Assembly (NCBI RefSeq): GCF_963169125.1
Contig: NC_084793.1
Span: 213,616,652-213,680,651, forward strand
Direction: 5' to 3'
From: Humulus lupulus
Lineage: Eukaryota; Streptophyta; Magnoliopsida; Rosales; Cannabaceae
Length of the DNA stretch: 64,000 nucleotides
This document shows positions 11,465-25,340 of the stretch, piece after piece. The notes under the pieces are model-generated. The model did not search any database and was not told where the DNA came from. It worked only from the letters and a program-made list of their open reading frames with translations. Each line of letters starts with the position of its first letter. Position 1 is the first letter of the stretch. Position numbers and translations under genes: made by a program.

Positions 11465-11895
11465 AAGAATATTTAGCTAAACAATGAACCTCCACATTTG
11501 AAGTTTGAGGATGAAATAAGAATTCCAAGAAACAAAAGTATTTTGATTTAGATTGAATTTCTTTAGCAATCACATTCAAATCTCCATATCAAAGAAATTT
11601 GGATTTGAGCATCTTAATAGCCACGAAGCAGTCCGATGGAATGAAGAAGTTCTCATACTGCATATCTTTTGCAAATTTTATCACATCTCAAATTGCATAT
11701 AGTTTTGCAACTTGAAGAGAAAGAGCTATTGACACATTCCAAATTGGGCAGCTTTGACTGCCCCATTAGAATCTCTTATTACTGCACCACTGATTCAATC
11801 TCCTCTATTAGTCTCTTCTCCACTCTTGTAAGAACTAGCGTCCACATTGACATAAAACTAGCCCTGTGGATGAGGAATCCACCTCTGAAACTTGA
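11465..11895 (-). pseudogene. RNase H-like (RVT_3) domain remnant, probably LINE-derived
   Basis: On the minus strand, from 11895 down, the frame reads WIPHPQG then FYVNVDASSYKSG, then GAVIRDSNGAVKAAQFG, and further KFAKDMQYENFFIPSDC with a later CLAKYSL. This is the order of the RNase H-like domain at the C-terminus of plant non-LTR retrotransposons and many related open frames (WxxP, NVDAS, RDSNG, ESDC-like, HxLAKxS). Several stops show it is dead. The CACTA insertion at 11936 split it; the upstream part continues at 25684-25955 in the same frame. Confidence 0.72.
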
Positions 11896-11935
11896 CATTT
11901 TTTGTTCAATTTTTTTGTTGTTGTGAGCCAACTTA

Positions 11936-12420
11936 CACTACAAGAAAAATGCTTTTAATAAGACCAAAAATGTGTTATCAAAACTTACCATAACACTTTT
12001 TGACGTGTTAAGACCGACTATGTTATCGTAGGTCAGGGTACTTTACATAACACTTTATCATTGTTATACATATGTGTTATTATACTTTCAACGATAACAC
12101 ACTTTCTGTGTTATTTTAAAAATAGATAAGTGTTTAATTATATTATTTATAGTCGATTATATAACACATTTCAAAACTTATAAATTTATGTTATACTACA
12201 CTGTAGTATAACACATTTTTTGTGTTATATAATGAAGTTTGTATAACAAAATTCTTTACTTATAAAAAGTGTTATTGTAATAGATATTATAACACATTTT
12301 TTGTATTATTTTAATATTTAGATAAGTTTAAATTCTCATTATATATTCATTTATATAACACTAATTTATTCTATTATACTTTTATTTTTTATTTATATAA
12401 TTAAAATTAGCTTTCTAATA
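11936..12420. repeat. CACTA left TIR and subterminal repeat array
   Basis: After the terminal CACTACAAGAAAA, short TGTGTTAT, its complement ATAACACA and variants recur a dozen or so times in both orientations, some as ACACATTTTTTGTGTTAT. In En/Spm elements such subterminal motifs bind the element-encoded regulatory protein. Fewer copies are visible at the right end (about 25530-25660). Confidence 0.82.
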
Positions 12421-15400
12421 TATACTAGCATCATCAAATGAACTTGATTTCCAAATTACAAAAAGTTTAAACATTCAACATTGTATTAACAATCCACAAA
12501 TTAGTTTAAAACATTCAACACTGTCATCAACAACAAAAAGTTCTTTAAGTATTCAAGTAGTCTTAAATATTCAACATATTGAAAAGTACTACTTTCAGCT
12601 TAAAATATTCTACAGCTGCCTAACATAAAGCCTTCAAAATTAAGTATCCTTTTCTATTTCGCTTGTCACATATGCAAAATAAACAAAGAAATATTTTATT
12701 GTTATTATCTAGCATCACAAATTACTTCAAGAAAAATGCTATGGAAATATTTCCAAGAGAGGACACCACATACAAAATAATGAATTCACAACTACACCAA
12801 AGCAAACAAAGAAACCAAACACTAAATTATAAGACATTGGTTCTTTTTTGAGTATGAAAATGTACCTCTTGGAATATTGTTCCAATCATCATGTCAGTCA
12901 TATTGTGCCTACAATAGAATATATAATAATATATTATATATTTAAGTGTAGAGCTGAATATATATAAAAAAAATACAGTCATAAAACTTGTAATTCTACC
13001 TGAATAGATGCCCAAAGAACATTAGACTTGTCAATGACTAGCTTATAAACAATCAATCAATTACAAAATGTTAGAAATAGAAGTCATGCTTACAAGTATA
13101 ATGTCTGAATTGGCCACTAAAAGAGGCAAAGACGTTCCACAAAACGATTTATTAGGGATAGTAGACCAAGAAAAAGAAAGAGCAGACTCATACTTAGACG
13201 AAAGCATCTAAGTAAACATTCAATACCACACAATGACTTGAAAAGAGAACACTGATTAATTCCACATTAAATTAATGATCATTTACGAATTTAACTTCTC
13301 ATGAAATAGAGTAGTAGTAACAAGAAAGAAAATTAAAACCTATAAGATGTAAAACAAACCATTCTTACCTAGACCAAAGATCAAAAGTAAAAAACTTCCA
13401 CTTCTGCCACACTCTATGTTAAAAGAAAATTTGGGAACTAGCAGTATTTCATTCAACTTGAAAATAATAAATAATTACAACAAAGCATTAACTCAATAGC
13501 ATAAAATAGTGCAAAAAAGAAAAACAGAAAATAGACAAGTAAATAATACCCTTCCTATTAACGAACAAGCCCCTCCAAGAGTTCAACAAATTCAATAACA
13601 ACCTCTAATCTTTTAAGAAATGCAGATATATATACAACAAAATAGTAATACAAAAACATATTCTTCAGATATAAATACCCAAAATAAGACACATCTCAAA
13701 TATCACAACACCATTGAACAATTGATAATAAACATATTTAGAAAGCCAATGTTACACCAATACGAAAACATTTTGAGAAACCAAATCCTTTAAAAATAAC
13801 ATTTCAATATGAGAATATCAAAATACAACAAATATAGGTTATAAGAAATGAAAAATCAAGCAATAAAACGCTTAATGGAGGATTCGTGATAATTCAAACG
13901 TAAAAGCAAGACTCATTATTTCATTAATAAAGGACTTGTGATAATTTAAAAATGCTAATGTGATTATTCATAAATATTTGTAACCAAATTTCAAAAATTC
14001 CCTTCTTAATTAAAATGAAACTCAAAGCAATTAGGAATCTTTGATTGCACAAGTAATTCTCTCAATTAAATCAGCTGCAGAAACAAGTTCTATGGCTATG
14101 GTCAAATCCAAAATAACTAGAAAATCAAGTTAAAAGTAAGGCACAACTCACAAGGGGCTTGACGGGAAGCTTAAAGCTGAATGCTATTGAGAGGCTTCTC
14201 TTTTTTATAGCTTCAAGAAATACAAAATTATTAATTGATACTTCTCTTTTCCTTTTTTGCTTTGCAGTAATATAAGGTACACAACAAAGATAAAAAAGAG
14301 TTTCCTCATCTTAGATAGCATCCTCCACCTCTTTCTTTAGCGAGTTCAAAGTCTATAAGCATTGCTTGAATAACAATACCAAATATAAATATTTCAAGTA
14401 TATACTTAGAATAAGAAAAATAATCAATTGCAAGGCACAAGTTTAAGGTTAACATAAAGAATTCAAACAAAATAAATAAAAAAATCTTATAATATCGAAA
14501 AAGTTATACTATTTTCAAGGAAATAAAGTATTAATCTGAAATGATAAATAATAGCTAGTCCTCTAGCTATTCAACTTGCATGGTCCATACGCTCATATAT
14601 AGCAGCGAGCTAATTTGGAGGTTTTACAAAGTCAATGTAAGTGCATGTTTAAGGTTGCAAAGCTTACATACCAGATTAGCTGGAAACTCATAATGATTAT
14701 CTTTCTCATTGAAAACGTCTGTCGTCATCAAGACAGAAAACCAAGGATGTCCTACCTGTGATTCAAAGGATATATCAGAACTCTTAGCCAATAACAAAAA
14801 TAACAGCAATGACAGTAGAAGTATAATGAAAGCCTATTGCAAGAAGTATATAATTTTTTTTAATGAAATCATTGTAATTCCACATTGATTCTTATGAATA
14901 AAATGATTCTTGAAGATCAAAAGACAACACCCAAGATCAAGACGTCACAAAAGGAAACCGTACATTATAATACCTAAGAACTTACTTGAAAATAATCCCA
15001 AAAGTTAAGATCAATTGCATAAAAATATCTGATGGAAAGTTTCAAGTTAATTAATAACAAAGTTTCGTCAACAAGTTTGGTGGGTAGTAATGAATAATGT
15101 GGTTAACTAATTTAGAGCTATAATTAATTATTATTCTACTCTCTATGTTCTAGCTAGAAATTGATTAATATAACATAAATCATATTCTGTATCTTGTGTT
15201 ATATGTAGTTCTTTTGTATATATAGTATATAAATATCTCAATACCTGACAAAAGCTTAAAATTCCAATTTGTCAATACCCTAGATCAATTTTTACTCCTC
15301 AACCACTCTGTTTGGTTCCCTAAAAGCATACCGAACAACTAGAAGAAGAAATCAATACCAGACTTCCAACACATGAAATCTCATACAAGAAAAATACAAG

Positions 15401-17194
15401 AGTATGCACTATACACAGTCACATCCTCTATAATGTGTATATATACCTCTTGTAATTCACTATCCAAGAACAAGTTTAAGGATTTGGAATGCTATATTAA
15501 TGAGAAAGACTTAATCAAATCAAAGAGGTCTGAAGTAGTAATCTAAAATCGTGAATATAAGAAATCACAAAATCATATTATCTATTTTTGTGTGAAATAT
15601 ATATGTTCTGAACAGTCTAAACATATGTGTGTATTTTTGTACCACTCCCAAGTTCAAAAGTAAGAAATAGTTTATTTTTTCCATGTGAAATATATATGTT
15701 CTGAACAATAAAATACAATATGAATTTTCTGTATATATTCTTGCTAACTTGGGTTCCCATTCTGAACTTATATGGCTCTCATCTGTCCAAGCTCTCATGG
15801 TGGTTGTGCTTAAGTATTCTGCAACCAAGAAAAGCTTCCTAATTTGTATTAGTGCTTTATTAAATTCCAATAAATTGATAAAATAACTATCTCTATTAAA
15901 ATCACTAGTAAAAGAAAAATAAACAAGATTTAAGCATTGTGAGCCAAAACTACAAATTGTCAACACACCTGATGAATTGGGGTACATCAAGCTTGTGCAA
16001 ATTGGGCAATCAACTTGTGAATAAACTCCAGTTTTCCCACAAAAAATAGGGGTTTTCTTTGCAACTCTGCTACATCATTATCTGGAATTGTATTTAGTGG
16101 AGCTCAATACACATAAAGCCTATCAAAACAAAGTGATGAAAACCATGAAAGTTACAGAAACATTGGCATTAATTGAATGTGATGAATATCTTGATTTTGG
16201 AGATGGAAAGCAAGATGCAGGTTTCAAAAGTAAACAAAATCAACAAACTTGAAGAGCAAATACCTCACTCAATGAATTAATAAAACCAGAGTTGGTGTGC
16301 TTTGATGATTCAGGAGTAAGCTATAATGAAATTGGACATTGAGTATGTCACTAATCTTGTACCAAAACTTGTTATTGTCACTCTCCTTGGGGCCGTAAGT
16401 TTTCTTCAACGGAGGACAATAATGAAGATCCATCCATCTGCAAACATACACAGACATATATACATCTCTTTGTCAACATATACATGCATATGATCGAATG
16501 ACTCATGCTTTTAATATTCACTACAACTTTGTGTACCACAACCAAGTTCAAAAATAAGAAATCTTTACTTGTTTGATGCGTCTTTTTTATAGCCGCAAGC
16601 ATGTCCATGCAAAATATGTTCTGAACAGTTAAATAATACGGAGAACAGTCTCTATGTAGATCACTAGTAAAAGGAAAATACATAAAACAAGCAAGATTTA
16701 AATCATAATCATGAAGATCTAATAGAAACATTGCCATTGAATTGAAGTATATGTTGAGTCTCAAAAACTTTTTGTTTCATCCTTTACAAGGGTCTTTGTT
16801 TTTGTGAACCTAAAAAGTTCATAATTTTCATATATATATATATATGAAAATACATAAAACAAGCAAGATTTAAATCATAATCATGAAGGCTTCTACCATG
16901 AAATTCAGATACTTTCTTGGGTGCAACAAATATAGGCACACAACAAGTATTATTACAAGTACCTAGTTTAATACAAAGAAAGAGAAAAGGGAACAAATTA
17001 CACAAACATACTAGGTATTAAGTGTCTAAGAAAAGTCTCATGGTTGGCTACATCCTGCTGTTCTATGCGTTTTATGCGTTGATAATTATGTAACACTTTT
17101 ATTTTCTAAATAGGTCAGTATGTCAGAGCAGTCTTTCTACATTAATTTATGCTTCATATTTCCTAGAAATTTCATTATCTTCCTATGCATGCAG
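12421..17194. other. CACTA interior, mostly intron-like sequence of unrecognised origin
   Basis: AT-rich with many short frames. Several minus-strand segments have exon-like composition and flanking AG/GT signals (14672-14755; about 13020-13060; about 15950-16030 with a CPICTSLMYP stretch; about 16380-16440). I cannot assign them to families. No transposase-like domain is seen. Confidence 0.5.
14672..14755 (-). pseudogene. unidentified captured exon in CACTA
   Basis: An 84-bp open segment lies between a CACAG acceptor and a GTATGT donor on the minus strand. It encodes 28 residues beginning VGHPWFSVLMTTDVFNE and ending EFPANL. Phase is 0 at both ends and there is no stop, which fits a genuine exon of a host gene that I do not recognise. 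It lies in the same orientation as the MTP8 and transaldolase fragments. Confidence 0.45.
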
Positions 17195-17257
17195 GTTCTG
17201 AGTTATGATGGTTTTCACTCTCCGGATGCTTTGGCAGTCACAGCTGCAGGAATAGCA
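17195..17257 (+). pseudogene. captured exon of chloroplast-type polyribonucleotide nucleotidyltransferase (PNPase)
   Basis: A 63-bp segment between TGCATGCAG (acceptor) and GTGTAA (donor) encodes 21 residues: VLSYDGFHSPDALAVTAAGI plus A. Plant chloroplast PNPase has a closely similar segment (SDG-HSPDSLAVTAAGIA) in its first RNase PH-like domain. The enzyme degrades and processes chloroplast RNA by phosphorolysis. Only this exon and flanking intron-like DNA are seen, with no neighbouring PNPase exons, so it is a captured fragment. It is on the opposite strand to the other captured genes, which suggests a separate capture event. Confidence 0.75.
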
Positions 17258-17931
17258 GTGTAATTTTTTTGCATCTTTTCTATTTCTGAATTATCATATA
17301 ATAGCAGTGATATTCATATTATATGTTGTGATCGATTAACTTGTAAATGACAACATGGAAACTTCATAGTCAAGGACAAACTAGTGTTCATAGTAATGCC
17401 ATATTAAGCCATTAACTAAATGACAGCCAATTGGCCATTCCAACTTCATAACTTTATGTTGGTTCGCCACTTTGCCTTACAATATCAAATTGGTTAAACT
17501 ATATATGAAAGAAACTTTATGCCAAAAGAAAAATAAAAAGCACCCAAAGAATAATACAAACTAAGGAACAATATAAAGAGGACCACCAGGACAGGTGTCC
17601 TTCCTCATGCAATGCAAGCTGTACAAAGAATAATAAGAGAGGAATATACATTAACCAATTACAATAGAAAATAATTAATTACAACTGAAAATATTAATGT
17701 GTATTAGCGTGCTTAACACAAAGCAGAGGACGAAAGGGCATAGAACAGTAGGTATTTAGAAGAGTTGTTAATTTGCCTATCGTAGAATTTAAAAAAAAAA
17801 CTGAATTAGTAAATAAATACCCATTATTAAAATATATCGAGATAAGAGTATGCCATAATCAAGCTTACTAAGAATTTAAACAGAATTCCATGCAACTATG
17901 GAATTGAGATATTAAAACTGTTATAACTAAC

Positions 17932-18635
17932 CAAAGCTATCCCAGGGTCTTCTCTACTTTTGAGTGCAACTTCTACCTCAGGGTCGTCAGAATGAGTACG
18001 TGCCCAATCCTGAATAATAAATATGAACATCAATGAAATGAAACTGAGAAGACCAAGATCATTATGGAACTAAAGGTAGAAGATTACCCTGATTTAACCA
18101 ACAAATATCTGAATAACAAACGCACCAGCTTGAGCTGCAGCTACAGCTTGAGCGAAGCTAAGGAAACAAAAGGAAACTATCACCATTAAAAAGAAGGTAA
18201 TAAAATGGAACTAATAAGAAGTAATGGTAGAAGACAAGCAAAGATAATTTATTTCAAAATGATGAGTACCCACGACAAAGCTATGCAAGATAAAGTAATG
18301 TACTTAACCATTAATTAGACATATATAAAACTTGTATACAAAAGTCAAATGAGTTTGTATGCCCTCAGATTCCAGTAATCTTGCAGCCTCTATTCCCTAA
18401 GTGGAGATGCAATCAATTAGAAAAAATAGTTAGATGACAAAAATTATGAGCATTCATGAATATATTCCCTTGAAGAAAACTCTAAAGATAAAGAATAGAG
18501 ATGTTTTGTCATGAAAATTGCTTGCCAAGTTGAAGGAATTTTGAACAACAAACACTCAGAAGGGACATCAATTTCATTGTAAAGCTTCAACAGATCACGA
18601 ACCTGCATTGTTGATAAAGTACTTGTGCAAACCAC
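17932..18635 (-). pseudogene. captured transaldolase gene fragment (four exons)
   Basis: Minus-strand exons, in order: 18635 to about 18523 (CTSTLSTMQVRDLLKLYNEI and on to FKIPSTWQ), 18397 to about 18333 (GIEAARLLESEGIQTHLTF), 18157-18088 (SFAQAVAAAQAGAFVIQIFVG, then a stop, then IR) and 18010-17932 (DWARTHSDDPEVEVALKS and on to EDPGIALV). These match successive exons of plant transaldolase, a pentose-phosphate pathway enzyme moving a dihydroxyacetone unit between sugar phosphates. Introns with usable AG/GT borders remain, so capture was from DNA. The stop after IFVG and the lack of first and last exons make it non-functional. Right after it comes the MTP8 fragment in the same orientation. 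Confidence 0.88.
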
Positions 18636-18639
18636 AACA

Positions 18640-19290
18640 AAATTAATAGCAAGTAAAGAACTAGCATCAGAGGGATAAGATAGACTACAAGTACAGCTTC
18701 AGAAACATGAAGCAGATTCGGAATACATTCCCTTTCTCATTTTGTGCCCTATGTATAGTTTATAATTCCAATGAGATTTAAAAGTTTGAAAATCATAGTG
18801 CACAGTGATGGTTTCATCTCTATAATATTTGTTAAATATCATTATCAAATGAATTAAAAGTAAAATGCCAGATCATAATTTAGATATGATTATTTTGTTG
18901 CAGAATATTCACAACACAGCCACAAAATTCAAGCAAATTATTTCTAAAGAATTGCCAAATACCCCTAAAGTTTTCTTTATTTATGGAAAAGAAAATAGCA
19001 ACAGGAGCATTGGAATCCAACAAATTCACTAAGTAAATGGACAAACAAGGAGATCCATTAAAGTATTTTAGACAAGGGAATAATTTGAAGTTCTAACAAT
19101 GAGAATAAAATTGATGGAGACATTGTTGTAAACTTGTAATGCACAATTAGGAGCTGAACATATTGAGCAAAATATGAAGAAAAAAATCCAATATGTGTTA
19201 GTACATAAGTGAATCAACATGAAAAAAAGGGGGGAAATGAAATTTTACATCAACAAAAGTATTATTTATATGCACACCTGACCACATAAT
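18640..19290. other. intron-like DNA between captured transaldolase and MTP8 fragments
   Basis: AT-rich with no exon I can recognise; presumably intron of either captured gene plus the junction between the two captures. Confidence 0.5.
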
Positions 19291-19297
19291 CAATCTC

Positions 19298-22200
19298 ATA
19301 TCCAAGTTCAACTTCTTCTTGCAAAGGTTCAATCCAAGAGCTTACAAGAGTGCGGTACTTTTTGCTCAAGATCATGGCTCGAATACAACCCCATTAACTG
19401 GTCTGAGGACATCTTTTCTGAAGGATTAATTTCAATTAGTTGTTCTAACGCCTGGATGAATACCTGAAAACCTGTAAGTTGAAATTTAATTGAAAATTAT
19501 TTTGGTATGGAATCTAAGTCAACCTAAGAATACTTAAAAGAAAGAATAGAACAAAACCTTCTCTAAGGTTGCTAAGATGTTCCATGTTAAAGCATTGAGC
19601 AACTCTAAAGTATGTTTGGATAAAGAGCACAAGATGTAATATGTTTAGAATTCAAACAACCAAGTGTCAGTTTATGTCCCTCACAATATGCCTACTACTC
19701 GGACGAATCCTTTAGTTGAAATCTCACTGAAATTCAAAGCTTACATAACCTAATTTACTGACTTGTTGGTTTTATAATTATACAGCTGCCTACCTGTAAC
19801 AAACCTCTCCTTCCTAAGCTACTCCAACATACACTTAATATTTTTTATTCAGTAAAATTATAACTTTATAAGCATCTTTCCCCCTTATTATATATTCAGA
19901 AAACTCTTCTCTAAGAGCAGCAGTAGGATAAGTAGAAAAAGTCCCTCTTATTTGGTTATGTACCATTACCATGTCCAATGCTCAGTCAAAACTCTTGTAA
20001 TTCCTTATTAAGTGTTTGTAGTTGGCAATCATGACCATATACTTTAGAGATTTCCGGTAGAAAATGACCAAAGAAAATTTCTAGAATCAAATAACATGTC
20101 TTCTTTGGACAAATTTAATAAAACAAAGTCACTCAATAAGTTTGATTTTTTCCTTGTTTCATCCAAGACTCATGAATTTATCTACTTTGTAACAAACAGA
20201 GTAAAAGACACTAGATGATATATGTGTTCACTAAGGAAGCCAAACAACCTTCAATGTGGAAATGAAGCAAGAGAGAGAAAAATCTGTGAAAACTATCAAC
20301 AAATTAAGCTACAGATTGTACCTAGTGTTGCCAAGATAGCAGCAAAAATGATTATGCCAACAGGCTGCACCCTCAATTTGCCAATGGGGTTGTAGTGCAC
20401 CAAATTTTTTTTTTAGTTTATTAAAAATTTTGTGATTTATTTTATTTAAGTGTTAAGTGTGATGAATTGTTTTATATAAATGGTGTTTATTTTATTTAGT
20501 TGTTTGTTTTATTTGATTGTTTGTTATTTTATTTAATTGTTAGAATTGTTTGTAGAATATTTTTGTGAAATTACTTGTTAATTGATATATATTTATTTTT
20601 ATTTTAAAAATGTGATTATGTGAGATTTGGTTGAATGCACCGAGGTGCATGGTAGATAGCGTTGTATACTAGTGATTTAGTGTGTGCAAGTGCATGGTAG
20701 CATGGTACACATGTGTAGATTTTCTACACACCTTATATTTCCTTTTATTAGATTTTAATTGATTTAATTAAAAAATATATATAAAATAAGAGAAATGGAA
20801 AGATGGTGGACGACAAGGAGTGGGAAAAGGAAAATGGCATTATTCCTTTTATTTTTCTCAGTCAATTAAACTTAAATTTTGGAAGATTATAGCTATTATG
20901 GGTAAGGGAATTTTGACATTTTTATTATTTAAAATACTCTTTATTATAATGGATTGTAGGCTTAATTAGATGAGTAGATTGGGGAACTTACCATTTATTT
21001 TGGTGAGGCTTTATGAGAGGATTAGGTTAAGAAGGAAAGAAATATTGGAAGAGCATTTTTTGCTCTTGGTTACCGTGAGTTGAAGAGAGGAAAAGAGAGA
21101 GATAGTGGCGAGCTAGAGAGAGAAGGGAAAGGGCTGCCATTTTTCTAGAGAGAAGGAAGAAGAGAAAAAAGAAAAAAGAAGAGAAGAAGAAGAAGAAGAG
21201 GGTTTCGAAACCCTAGGTAAGTTCTAACCTATTGGTGTTTTGAATATTGAATTAGAGTCTTCTCCTCTTCTCTAATCTAAGATTATTTTGTGGTTTCTTT
21301 CTTTGGATGTATGGTGTTCGAAAATCCCTTATAGGTGACAAGGTTTTTCTTGCTAGAGTATTCTTGATTCAACAATCAAGAGAGGTAATGGTTTTTCTTC
21401 ACCTATGTTGGATTGATGAGTCTATCCTTGATGTTGATTTTGGTGGTGTTTAATGGTTTGGTTATTGTAGGTTGGTGATGAGGTGGTTATGTTTGGTTTT
21501 ATTTCTCATGAAAAGAATAGGGTTTGTTAAAGAGGCTCATGGGAATGTTTGAGAGAATATGTGTTTTATGAGATTTATATGAGGGTTGTATTTTGTGTTT
21601 ATGTTGCTATGATTATTTTAGACCATTGATTTATGTAAAAATATGCAAGAATGATGATAGATGCATGCTAGGTTTCATGTGAAGATAGATGAGAATTTTG
21701 TGATATTTTGTGGTGGATCTTGAGTGTTTCGGCCTAGGGGTAAAAGGTTCAATCATGATTGTTTTCCTTGTATGTTTTGAAATAATGGTGATTTTAGAAA
21801 CATGATATGATGTATATGATATTATGTATCAATGAATTATGGTATGCATGAAAAATGATAGAAACATGTTAGGTTTAATATAAAGGCATGTGTGAATAAT
21901 GGTGTTTATTTATTAATGCATGTTGTTATTATTGTTTTGTTGGATTGCATGTATGAATTCATTGGAAATAGAATAAGGTTTTATAAGGTTGTATATGAAT
22001 ATGTGTTAGTGATGTTCTTTGATTTATTTGTATAATAAGAGCATGTTAGGATTTGTGATTTATTGTGTTTATTGGACATGTATGATTTTGTATGAAATTT
22101 TTGAAAGGCATGAGATAAAAGATGAATTTCATGATTAATTATGCTTGCTGATTTTTGTGAATAATTGGGTAATAAGTTTGGTGATATAGTGATTTGCATA

Positions 22201-25200
22201 CATAAGTAATGTCCTTAATGCTATGTTGATTTTATGGAATTAAAAGGGTATTTTAAGTCACAAGAAAATGATATTTTACTCAAATAAATACCTACAGAAT
22301 TTTTATTATATTTTTAGGAAAATATGAGGTTTTAAATTCAATATAGTGATTTTTAATGATAAATATGATTGCTGAAATTTTTGTAAAAAAAAAAATGTAA
22401 AGTATGTTTCAATAAAATGAATTTGATTAGTATTTGAAATAAATTAATACCTAAATTATGGTAATATTAAAAATGGTATTTTTAATATGGTATGAGTGTA
22501 TATTTTAATAGTTAAGATTTTTCTTTATTTTGATTAAGGAAAATATTAAATCTAATTTATCTGTGATTTTAAAGAAATTAAATGGTGGCTGAAAGTTTAG
22601 TTTAAAATGATTATTTAATTGTCACTTATGAATTTATGTTACATAAAACTAAGTCTTAAAATAATTCAAATAAAATATATTTTTCCACACTTAAAATATA
22701 TATATTTTTCTCACATCATTTATGTAACACAATTAATCAATATTAAATTGATTTTTCTAAGGAAACATGGTAATCATAGGTATTTTTCTTTTTAAAATAA
22801 TTTCCAATGACTTTTATATTTTCTTAATGGCTAAATAAAATTGTTTTTATGAAATAAAAAGAATGTCTTGGGAGATTTAATCAACCTAGGAATTTTAAGA
22901 AGATAAACAATGGTAAACAACACATGCTACAAGTCTTTTATTTTTAAAACAATAGAAGTAAGACGCATAGAATTATCGTTTTAAACGCCACAATTACGCA
23001 ACGTTTCCACGTATGCATGTTACATGCAAATTCACTTTTACGTTCAAAATTATGTCTATTATGCAACCATGTAGTTTTTATAGAAAGATCATGCATGCAA
23101 AGTAGGTAGAATAAGCATTATTCTTTTTATGACCTTATGTGTAATTAAGTATATTAGTATGTTGTGTGTAACCCATACTATGTGTGCATGGCCCATGCAC
23201 ACATGAATTATATGAAAGGGCAAATTAGTTATTATGTGAAGCTAACGAATGTCGTTTTGATTATGGTATAGGCTCGTTGAGAAGTTGTGGTTTATTTAGC
23301 TTGGACCTGAAGTAAGGAAGTTAGATAGAATTCATGAAAGTTATATTATGAATGGTAAGACTATTGTGTGAATGAAATGTTATGAATTTTGAATGCCATA
23401 ATGTGATGATATGTTGGCTTGTATGAATATTGTATGATATGAATGGATGTTAGCGTGATGAACGCGACACATCAAAATGGGTTGCTAAGGATAAAGAAGA
23501 CGTAACCCGAGTTACTAAGGATATGAAGACGTAACTCCATGGGCGGAAACGCCGAGGTTATTCAAGGACTAGAGACTCTTGTTTACCTCAAAGGGTGGCA
23601 TGGACAAGTTAGCGGGCCATGTTCACAAGGAATTGTGTATGAATGTGTTATGATGTCTGGTTATGGTTATGATTATGTTATGATGTTTGGTGATGTTTAT
23701 GATTTTGTTATGATGATATGATATTTATGATATGATGGTGGTAATATGTTTACGTTTATGATATTGATGCCAATCTTACGATGATGCTATGATGTATAAA
23801 GATGAACAATAGTGTTTGTAAATTGTTGTATCTTACTTGCTTGTTGTTTGTACTTCCTTACTGGGCTTTTAGCTCACCCCCTTACTTTCCCTTCCAGGTA
23901 GCAAATAGGTTTCTCCATGGGACGCGTGGTGATGTGGGAAGTTCTATCGTCCTGGTGTGTATGGCGTGGGGGCATCCTATGGACGAAAAATGATCAATTA
24001 AAAACACTATTTTTAATAATATTATGTTTTATGAGACTTTTTAAACTTATCACCGGGACTTAAATTATTGGTTGTTTTTGGGAACTTTGCATAAAAACTC
24101 ATATTTTCTTTTAAAACTATTGGGCCCAACTTGCACGTTTTTAAGCAAGACCCCACTGAAACCTTTATAATAAGTGGCTTTCTTTTTTAGACCAATGAAA
24201 ATGTGAATGTTTTATTAAGTACTAGTTTATGGCGTTTTTACAGGGGTATCTATAAATATTTATACTTTTCATTGACAAGTGAGTGAACCAAAGTATGCCA
24301 CCAGCCATGAGATCCAGAAGAATCTAGTGTTGATGCTGCAATGGCTATGGACCCACTCTTTATAGTAGCATAGATCTACAGAATCAAACATAAGTTTCAA
24401 TTTTAGTTTGTAAAGTGGGAATGAATGTTCTATAAGGCCATAAAATATTATTTTATGCAAGAACTCAAATACTCTAAAACATGGTCTATATAATCTAAAA
24501 CGTTACAGATACGACTGGAGCTGTAAAAACTCTTAAGAACTTACTTCAGCCAATATTTCTTATAAAAAATACCCAAATTTTACCTTAAGTCCCAAGAGAA
24601 TTATGTTTGCATAATTATAGATCTTCATGGCTCTTTCATGTTGAGCTTGTTCATCAAGATCATCTTCATCAATGCCTTCTAATTGCACTATAGATTCAAC
24701 TTCCTCAAAAGATTTCAGAGTTAAAAGCTGTCTTTCATAGTAGTCCCTTTCTCCTAAAATTTAAAGAAGAAACAAATTTTTTTTTGTAAGAACATGTATA
24801 TATAACAACATAAGAAAAGCAAAAGAATCAAATCATGCATCGTTGGATTGCTTTGGTTGCAGAATCTTTGAAAAAGTGAAGAATTCTCCCCCAGTTTCTC
24901 CACAGACAAACAATGCCTTAAACCACAAACAATACCTCTGTTTTTTCCTAAGAAAATTAATAAAAAAAACAAAACAATAATCACTCATTTTGTGGTTCGA
25001 AGAAACCAATCAATCCAGGTAAAATGACGTTTTCTCATTTTCTGATTACTCATTACATATATAACCAAAAATAACAAGAAAAAGAACATAAAAATCTTGA
25101 GCGCATTTTCTCAGTAACCAAACAGAGTTTTCTTTAATTGAAGTTGAAAAAAAACCTCCACTCAAGCCACTGGTCCGAGTTAGGTCGATATCGTAGGGAC

Positions 25201-25340
25201 TGGACTCAACATCAAGACCAGAACAGACCTTGTCGGGGAGCCTAGAGATGAATTGGGTCCTGAGCGAGTTAATAGAGTATCCTCAACTGAGTCGGCAATT
25301 CCGGCGACCGTTATCACTCGGTCTCCGACTTCACTTCATC
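19298..25340 (-). pseudogene. captured MTP8-like manganese transporter gene (cation diffusion facilitator), split by a solo LTR
   Basis: Minus-strand exons: about 25340-25156 (RLPDKVCSGLDVESSPYDID), 24753-24584 (ERDYYERQLLTLKSFEEVES and ERAMKIYNYANIILLGLK), 24375-24243 continued at 20390-20322 (IYATIKSGSIAIAASTLDS, then KLRVQPVGIIIFAAILATL), and 19471 to about 19298 (VFIQALEQLIEINPSEKMSS). Order and sequence match plant MTP8, a vacuolar/Golgi Mn2+/H+ antiporter of the CDF family; the second stretch covers early membrane segments. A 2-base loss after ASTLDS shifts the frame. The last exon decays past MGLYS. The C-terminal half is missing. The 3.85 kb LTR at 20391-24242 sits within exon 3, so it came after capture. 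Confidence 0.88.
20391..24242 (+). mobile_element. solo LTR, same family as element A (3852 bp)
   Basis: It starts TGTAGTGCACC and ends GTTTTTACA, flanked by the 5-bp duplication GGGGT (20386-20390 and 24243-24247). It aligns with the reverse complement of 3763-7580 over most of its length, including the GA-rich block (about 21080-21200), the GGTAAGTT donor-like site near 21215, and the CTTACTGGGCTTTTAGCTCA motif at about 23855-23875. No internal coding region is present, so this is the product of LTR-LTR recombination. It interrupts a captured MTP8 exon in the CACTA; the exon reads on correctly across the duplication. Confidence 0.95.
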
